The notes below the pieces were generated by a model, which did not search any database, was not told the origin of the DNA, and saw only the letters and a program-made list of their open reading frames with translations. Shown here piece by piece: positions 40,485 through 45,430 of a stretch of 45,430 nucleotides of DNA (its first letter is position 1; each line of letters opens with the position of its first letter). Source of the DNA: a bacterium (GTDB lineage: Bacteria; Myxococcota_A; UBA9160; UBA6930); assembly GCA_024228115.1 (NCBI GenBank), contig JAAETT010000039.1:1-45430 (forward strand), given 5' to 3'. A program made the translations under genes and the position numbers.

Positions 40485-42062
40485 ATGAGCGAGCCGCCGA
40501 GCCGCCAGACCGACAACCGGCATGCTGACCGACGGCGTGTCGAGGTGATGGATACCACCCTGCGGGACGGCGAGCAGACTCCGGAAGTCGCATACACCCC
40601 GGAGGAAAAGCTCCAACTCGCCCGGGCCCTGCTGGCCGATGTGGGCGTGGATCGCATCGAGATCGCGGGCACCCGGGTTTCGGAGGGCGAACGCGAGGCA
40701 GCCCGGAAGATCTGCCGCTGGGCGAAACGCGCCGGCATGCTGCGTCGGATCGAGATGCTCGGCTACTGCGACGGCAACAAGAGCGTCGATTGGCTCCACG
40801 AGACCGGCGGGCGTGTACTCAACCTGCTGGTCAAGGGCTCCGAGCATCATTGCGCGACCCAGCTGCGAATGGCGCCGGAGCAGCATCGCAAGAAGGTCGC
40901 CGAAACCCTCGTCTACGCGCGGAAGCGTCGCGTACGCACGAACGTCTACCTGGAAGATTGGTCGAGCGGCGTCGTGGATAGCCCGGATTACGTCTTCGCC
41001 ATGCTGCGCGCGCTCGGCGAACACCGGGTGGATCGGGTGTTCCTTGCGGATACACTCGGCACCCAGGCGCCACGAGATGTTCGGCGGGGAATCGACCTGA
41101 TGGTTGCGAGCTTCCCCGATGTGCACTTCGAATACCATTGCCACAACGACTACGGATTCTCGACGGCGAACGTCCTGGCTGCGGTGGAAACGGGCGCGCG
41201 CGGCGTCCACACCAGCGTGAATGGCCTCGGCGAGCGGGCAGGCAACGCGCGGCTCTCCGAATCCGTCGCCGCCTTACACGATCATGGGCCCTTCATCACC
41301 GGCGTGAACGAATCACGGCTCGTAGGTGTCTCCCGTCTCGTGGAAATCTTCAGCGGAAAAGAAGTGGCGACGAATACTCCGATCGTCGGGCAAGACGTGT
41401 TCACCCAGACGGCCGGGATCCACGCGGACGGCGACGCCAAGGGAGACCTCTACGAGAGCCGGCTCGTCCCTGCACGCTTCGGGCGAAAACGTCGCTATGC
41501 GCTCGGCAAGCTCTCGGGCAAGGCTTCCCTCGATCAGAACCTGGCCCAGCTCGGCATCGAACTCGAAGAGAAGGAGCGCGATCTCGTGCTCGCGCGAATC
41601 GTCAGCCTCGGCGACAAGAAGCACACGGTCGTGCCGGAAGACCTGCGCTTCATCATTGCGGACGTGCTCAAGACGCCAAGGGAGCATCTGCTACGAATCG
41701 AACACTACGATGTCTCCGTCGGAAGCGATCGTTCTCCCGAGGCGAGCGTCGAACTGGCCTTCCGAGGCGACACGGTATCCGCCAAGGCCAGCGGTGATGG
41801 CGGATACGACGCGTTCATGAATGCGCTCAAGAAGGCTGCACGAAAATTCGGACTCGTCGTTCCGAAGCTGCAGGATTTCCGTGTGCGTATTCCGCCTGGC
41901 GGACGCACCAGCGCCCTGGTCGAAACCCTGATCACCTGGCAGGGGCGCCCAGGAGAAGAGTCCTTTTCGACGCTGGCCGTGGATTCGGACCAGCTGGCGG
42001 CCGCCGTGATCGCCACCGAGAAGATGCTCAACGTTGTCGCCGCACGAAGCCAGGAGACGTGA
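40485..42062 (+). CDS. cimA: (R)-citramalate synthase, Leptospira type
   Basis: A 525-residue enzyme of the isopropylmalate-synthase family. It condenses acetyl-CoA with pyruvate for isoleucine synthesis without threonine. The TIM barrel starts DTTLRDGEQTPEVA and carries the metal motif YHCHNDYG. A linker and LeuA-type regulatory dimer domain follow. Blocks remembered from Leptospira CimA are nearly identical: VLNLLVKGSEHH, NVYLEDWSSG, VGQDVFTQTAGIHADGD, KRRYALGKLSGKAS, GDGGYDAFMNALKK and RIPPGGRTSALVET. The start has GGAGG about ten bases upstream. The stop overlaps the first lipoprotein start as GTGA. Confidence 0.88.
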   Translation: MSEPPSRQTDNRHADRRRVEVMDTTLRDGEQTPEVAYTPEEKLQLARALLADVGVDRIEIAGTRVSEGEREAARKICRWAKRAGMLRRIEMLGYCDGNKSVDWLHETGGRVLNLLVKGSEHHCATQLRMAPEQHRKKVAETLVYARKRRVRTNVYLEDWSSGVVDSPDYVFAMLRALGEHRVDRVFLADTLGTQAPRDVRRGIDLMVASFPDVHFEYHCHNDYGFSTANVLAAVETGARGVHTSVNGLGERAGNARLSESVAALHDHGPFITGVNESRLVGVSRLVEIFSGKEVATNTPIVGQDVFTQTAGIHADGDAKGDLYESRLVPARFGRKRRYALGKLSGKASLDQNLAQLGIELEEKERDLVLARIVSLGDKKHTVVPEDLRFIIADVLKTPREHLLRIEHYDVSVGSDRSPEASVELAFRGDTVSAKASGDGGYDAFMNALKKAARKFGLVVPKLQDFRVRIPPGGRTSALVETLITWQGRPGEESFSTLAVDSDQLAAAVIATEKMLNVVAARSQET

Positions 42063-43009
42063 GAGGCGCGAGCGGGACGCTCCTGAAGATCGCGGCGGGG
42101 CTCTTGTCAGGCGTCTTCATGACAGGCTGTGCCGGAACACCGGAACCCGACCCTCGTTACCTGCCGAGCCAGAGCGTGCTCGAGGTCGTGGCCGTCCTGC
42201 GGCGCCACATCCCCGATGACACCTATCGCTTCGCTCCTGCGCGGGATTTCACGGGTCGAAACGTCTACAGGGCATCCCTTCTGCGTCTCGAAAACCTCGA
42301 GGCGGCTCATGCGGATGCCCTGCGTGCGGGCACCTTGGACGATGTGATCGCCTTCGCGAAGGGGCGTGCGCTCGAGCGGATCCGCGCTTTCGACCTGGCC
42401 GCAGTGAGCTACCGTCAGGCGAGAGAAAGCGATCCTTCGCTTCGGGAAGACTCCCTCCGCAGCGCCGCCATCTGCGAGACCCTTGACGAAGCCACTCAAC
42501 TCGAGCCCCCGAGCACCGAGGCCGCGATAAGCCGGGAGGTGGCGCTCGCCGCTTTCGAGAGCCGCCGAGCCCTGCTCGAAGTGGTGCTCGCAGATATCGG
42601 AAGCAGCCACTACGCCGCCGTGATCCAGGAGGAAATCGAGCGCACGGATCTGGCCCGAGCACGTTTCCTTGCAGATGTGAGGCGCCTGTATCCGGATGGC
42701 GATGTCCGAGCGCTTGCCGCAATCCAACAGCTCGTCGTCACTCACCGGGAAAGCAAGAACACCAACAGTCACTTGCTCGCCCTCGGCGACTTGTACGCCG
42801 AGTTGGCCATCGAGTACGTCCAGGATCATCCGCCCGAGAGCCTGAGTTTCGATCCACCCCACTTCGAGGAGCTGGTGGAGGCGGCGGCGAGAATGTACGA
42901 AGCGGTCTCGAACCAAGACGGCGCAGCAGAGAAGATCGAGGCCGCCCGACGGCTCGAAGCGTTCCTGGCGTTCATGCTGAAGATCGACCGGGATCGGTTC
43001 TCCCCGTGA
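42059..43009 (+). CDS. Lipoprotein of unknown function, mostly helical
   Basis: A 316-residue lipoprotein: signal peptide LLKIAAGLLSGVF and lipobox FMTGC with C24. The body is acidic and helical with TPR-like stretches (RALERIRAFDLAAVSYRQARESDPSLRED; LVVTHRESKNTNSHLLALGDLYAELAIEYV). I do not recognise a family. It overlaps cimA and the next gene by GTGA at both ends, so the three are translated as one coupled block. An outer-membrane or periplasmic scaffold is the best guess. Confidence 0.7.
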   Translation: MRGASGTLLKIAAGLLSGVFMTGCAGTPEPDPRYLPSQSVLEVVAVLRRHIPDDTYRFAPARDFTGRNVYRASLLRLENLEAAHADALRAGTLDDVIAFAKGRALERIRAFDLAAVSYRQARESDPSLREDSLRSAAICETLDEATQLEPPSTEAAISREVALAAFESRRALLEVVLADIGSSHYAAVIQEEIERTDLARARFLADVRRLYPDGDVRALAAIQQLVVTHRESKNTNSHLLALGDLYAELAIEYVQDHPPESLSFDPPHFEELVEAAARMYEAVSNQDGAAEKIEAARRLEAFLAFMLKIDRDRFSP

Positions 43010-45264
43010 AGCTCTTCCTCCTTGCACCTCTCCTCCTGACGCTTGCGGGTTGCTCGACGCTCACGCCGTCGGTCGATCCGCTCGAGCCGTTGCCTCTCCT
43101 CGCCCCGTATGTTCCCGACGAACTCGACCGCTGTTCGCGGGATCTGGCGACCGCGGTCTTGCTAGGCGATGACGCGGACCTCGAGCGCGAGCTCGGCCGA
43201 CTCGCTTCCTTGGACGAAGATCGGACGACCGCTGGCGAAGCAACGAGTGGATTGCTTCCCTACGCGCTCGACGCACGGAATGCCACCATCACCAACCCGC
43301 GCATTCGCCGCATGGCGAGCGGGGCCCTGCTCGAACGCTCGGATGTGCCGGCCGCCTTGCACAAGCGCATCCAGGAAGAAGTCGAAGACGACCCCCTGGC
43401 GCTGGCGAGTCGACGACTGCGGGATCGTTTCATCGTTCGCTACGGCAGGGTGGCGAACGAGATGATGGAATCGGTGGGGCGCTCGGTCGGCGGCGTGTTG
43501 TTGCCCTACCGGCTTGCGCAATCGGTGATCAACATCGCGCTTGCCGAGCATATGGAAGACGAGCTGACGACCGGGGAACGTCAGGCCCTGGACCATTGGA
43601 AGCGCTTCGTCCGGGAGAACCCCCAGGCACCCGAGGCGCGAGAACTGCTGGACAGGATCAACGCAGCCCAGCTGCGCTGGGGAAGGACCCAACGCGACCT
43701 GGCCCTCCAGAAGGGATGGAATGCGCTCGACGCTGGTGTACCCCTCCTGGCATCGGCCTATGCCAAGAGGGCCCTGCGCCACGCACCGGAAGATCCCGAG
43801 GCGACGGAGCTGGGGGCGATTGCAACGGAGCGGGTAGTTGCATGGCGCGCCGAACGTTCCCGGGCCGAGACGGCTGCACCCGACGCACTCGCTCAACAGA
43901 GTCGACAGGCCGCCATCGCCCGGGCACTTCTCGCACCGTCGGATGGGAAACTATCGCACGCGGCGACGCTGGCTCGGGAAATCCTGGCCGAAGGGCCAGA
44001 TGCGCCCCTGGCTAGCGAGGCACGTTATGTCCTTGCGCTAGCCGCGGGTGCTCGCGGCGTAGAGGGCGAACGTTGGGAGCGCATCGAGCAGCTCGCGGCC
44101 GAGGACGACTCGAACTCGACGATGGCCCGATTCGCTCGAACAGAATGGGAGAGTTTCGAGACGAACCCCTATCGCGGCTTCAAGGTGGCGCTCGACCAGG
44201 TACGCAGCGAAAAGATCCGGACGGCGCTGCTCGGCCCACTGAAGGACGGACCACGGGAGCGACACCTGCCACGCTGGCTCGAGTACGTCGTGGAGATCCC
44301 GACGACCGTGACCGTCCTGATCGGACTTCCGATGCGGCTGCTCCAGGCACCGTTCGAGCTTTCGCCGCTAGGCGTGCCGGCCGTCCTGGCCAGGCGCACC
44401 CTGGAGCGCGAGCCCGCGGGTGCCCACACCGAGGAAGCCCGGCGTTGGCTCGTCGACTACGAACGCCGCCGGGGCAACGCGGTGGGAGCTTTGGCGCTGC
44501 TCGAAACCGCGCCAGGCAGCAGCCCCGAGGAGATGGCGGAGCTACTCGACGCCGCCGGAACGCAGGCCTACGAGGCCTCCCTGCAAGAGAAGCGCCGTGA
44601 CGTCCGCATCCGCCTGCTCCAGGATGCCGCTCAGCGTTTCGCAGGCACGGAAGGTGGGCAGAAAGCGGGGGAGGCCGCGCGCGAAGAGCTGCGAACCGCC
44701 ACCAGCCAGAACATCCGCATCAGCCGCGGCTTCCTGCTCGAAAACCCAGCCGTAGCCGGGCCCGAGGGTCTCGCCCTTCGCCCCACCTTGCTGGACGACG
44801 AACCCAGCAACGGCGAACTCCATCCCGCGGGCGTCACCCTCCTCGGCGAACGTGTCCTCGAGATCGCCCTTCTCGACGGACGCCCCAGCCAGCCACCGCA
44901 ACGGAAGCGCCGACGCGTCTCGGAAGAGCGCATGGCCCGGTTGGTCGCGCAATTGGAAGAAGCGACCCTGCATACCCTCCTCACCGACCGGGACGCCCGG
45001 GTCGAACACGACGCGGATCGGGATCTCTACTTCGAACGCGCCCGCCTCCACAGCCTGGAACGCGCCGACGGCCGCTCCCATGCACAGTCCAACTACACCT
45101 TCCTGGGCATGCGCGAACGCTACGGCCTGGTGCGTGGCCGCGAGTCGATCCTCCCCGTCCAACTCGTGCTCCAGGGCAGCTTCGAAGACTTCGCCCTCGG
45201 CGCCTTCCCGCGGATGCGCATGCCAAAGACGACGCCGGACGCGTTCTTGTACAAGGATCGGTAG
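43006..45264 (+). CDS. Large TPR-like lipoprotein of unknown function
   Basis: A 752-residue lipoprotein with lipobox LTLAGC (C16) after a short signal peptide. Helical repeats run through most of the length (ALRHAPEDPEATELGAIATERV; LAREILAEGPDAPLASEARYVLALAAG; TLEREPAGAHTEEARRWLVDYERRRGNAVGALALL). One strongly hydrophobic stretch, VVEIPTTVTVLIGLPMRLLQAPF, sits near residues 425-447 and could be an amphipathic or membrane segment. The last 150 residues seem beta-rich. No family recognised. It is probably a partner of the preceding lipoprotein. Confidence 0.7.
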   Translation: MKLFLLAPLLLTLAGCSTLTPSVDPLEPLPLLAPYVPDELDRCSRDLATAVLLGDDADLERELGRLASLDEDRTTAGEATSGLLPYALDARNATITNPRIRRMASGALLERSDVPAALHKRIQEEVEDDPLALASRRLRDRFIVRYGRVANEMMESVGRSVGGVLLPYRLAQSVINIALAEHMEDELTTGERQALDHWKRFVRENPQAPEARELLDRINAAQLRWGRTQRDLALQKGWNALDAGVPLLASAYAKRALRHAPEDPEATELGAIATERVVAWRAERSRAETAAPDALAQQSRQAAIARALLAPSDGKLSHAATLAREILAEGPDAPLASEARYVLALAAGARGVEGERWERIEQLAAEDDSNSTMARFARTEWESFETNPYRGFKVALDQVRSEKIRTALLGPLKDGPRERHLPRWLEYVVEIPTTVTVLIGLPMRLLQAPFELSPLGVPAVLARRTLEREPAGAHTEEARRWLVDYERRRGNAVGALALLETAPGSSPEEMAELLDAAGTQAYEASLQEKRRDVRIRLLQDAAQRFAGTEGGQKAGEAAREELRTATSQNIRISRGFLLENPAVAGPEGLALRPTLLDDEPSNGELHPAGVTLLGERVLEIALLDGRPSQPPQRKRRRVSEERMARLVAQLEEATLHTLLTDRDARVEHDADRDLYFERARLHSLERADGRSHAQSNYTFLGMRERYGLVRGRESILPVQLVLQGSFEDFALGAFPRMRMPKTTPDAFLYKDR

Positions 45265-45430
45265 AGACGATGCGGAAGCGTTCCAGCCCCTAACACCTAT
45301 CAGGCCCCCGGTTGTCAACAGGCAGTGACGTCCCCTGACGCCTGCCCTCTTGGAGCAGCGTTGTTTCTTGGGCGCGTCGTTCCTCCCTCGTCTCCGACTT
45401 TCGTTTCTCTCTTCGGGTTCCAGGCTCTGG

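Noticed and set aside
45265-45430. Final 166 bases
   Set aside because: No gene, RNA or convincing terminator was found; a GGCAG/CTGCC pair near 45320-45350 is too short to call.

Overview
The window is GC-rich, densely packed chromosomal DNA from a Gram-negative bacterium. Outer-membrane features are a Pal-type OmpA lipoprotein, an LpxL/HtrB-like acyltransferase, two large lipoproteins and a PEP-CTERM protein. Together with a Leptospira-type citramalate synthase and a one-chain acyl-CoA carboxylase, this gene mix suggests an uncultured deltaproteobacterial/Myxococcota-like lineage. That placement is inference: there is no rRNA or ribosomal protein gene here to test it.

Layout. 1-113 is the start of an IS1380-family transposase running off the left edge. 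216-2690 (minus) holds an acyltransferase, a ferritin-like diiron protein, a GNAT and FolB. 2759-3943 (plus) is a class III aminotransferase, convergent with methionine aminopeptidase. 4795-16422 (minus) is the centrepiece: a tightly overlapped operon that reads enoyl reductase, KAS III, ketoreductase, dehydratase, KAS II, ACP, PlsC-like acyltransferase, phosphopantetheinyl transferase and a 1,855-residue biotin-dependent carboxylase. It is almost a complete, separate type II fatty acid synthase with its own carrier protein, carrier activation, malonyl supply and lipid-transfer step. Its upstream region carries a perfect 15-bp palindrome over the best -10 box and a cluster of ATGAC/GTCAT half-sites.

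16690-25365 carries an SDR, a DnaQ-DinG fusion helicase, a TPP enzyme that looks like the HACL2/ILVBL 2-hydroxyacyl-CoA lyase, pal, a crotonase-fold protein lacking both usual glutamates, and a gamma-glutamyltransferase-family protein. 25362-29427 has the PEP-CTERM protein, a TetR-GST pair divergent from thiI (perfect 16-bp palindrome between them) and a hotdog thioesterase.

29428-30036 has no credible gene. It contains two related 174-bp elements in opposite orientation, each closed by long inverted repeats and carrying an internal hairpin; the stems differ between copies but keep base pairing. 30037-32274 (minus) is an ECF sigma / anti-sigma / DUF3106-like / unknown operon. The rest holds an alpha/beta hydrolase, SppA, a Cys-less thiolase-like protein with an extra C-terminal domain, a metallophosphoesterase, a TPR protein, an O-methyltransferase, a flavodoxin, an RluA-type pseudouridine synthase, and CimA followed by two overlapping lipoprotein genes.

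A recurring habit is ATGA/GTGA overlap between stop and start codons; it decides many of the starts given below. No tRNA, rRNA or CRISPR array was seen. Residue alignments to named families are from memory, not from a search.
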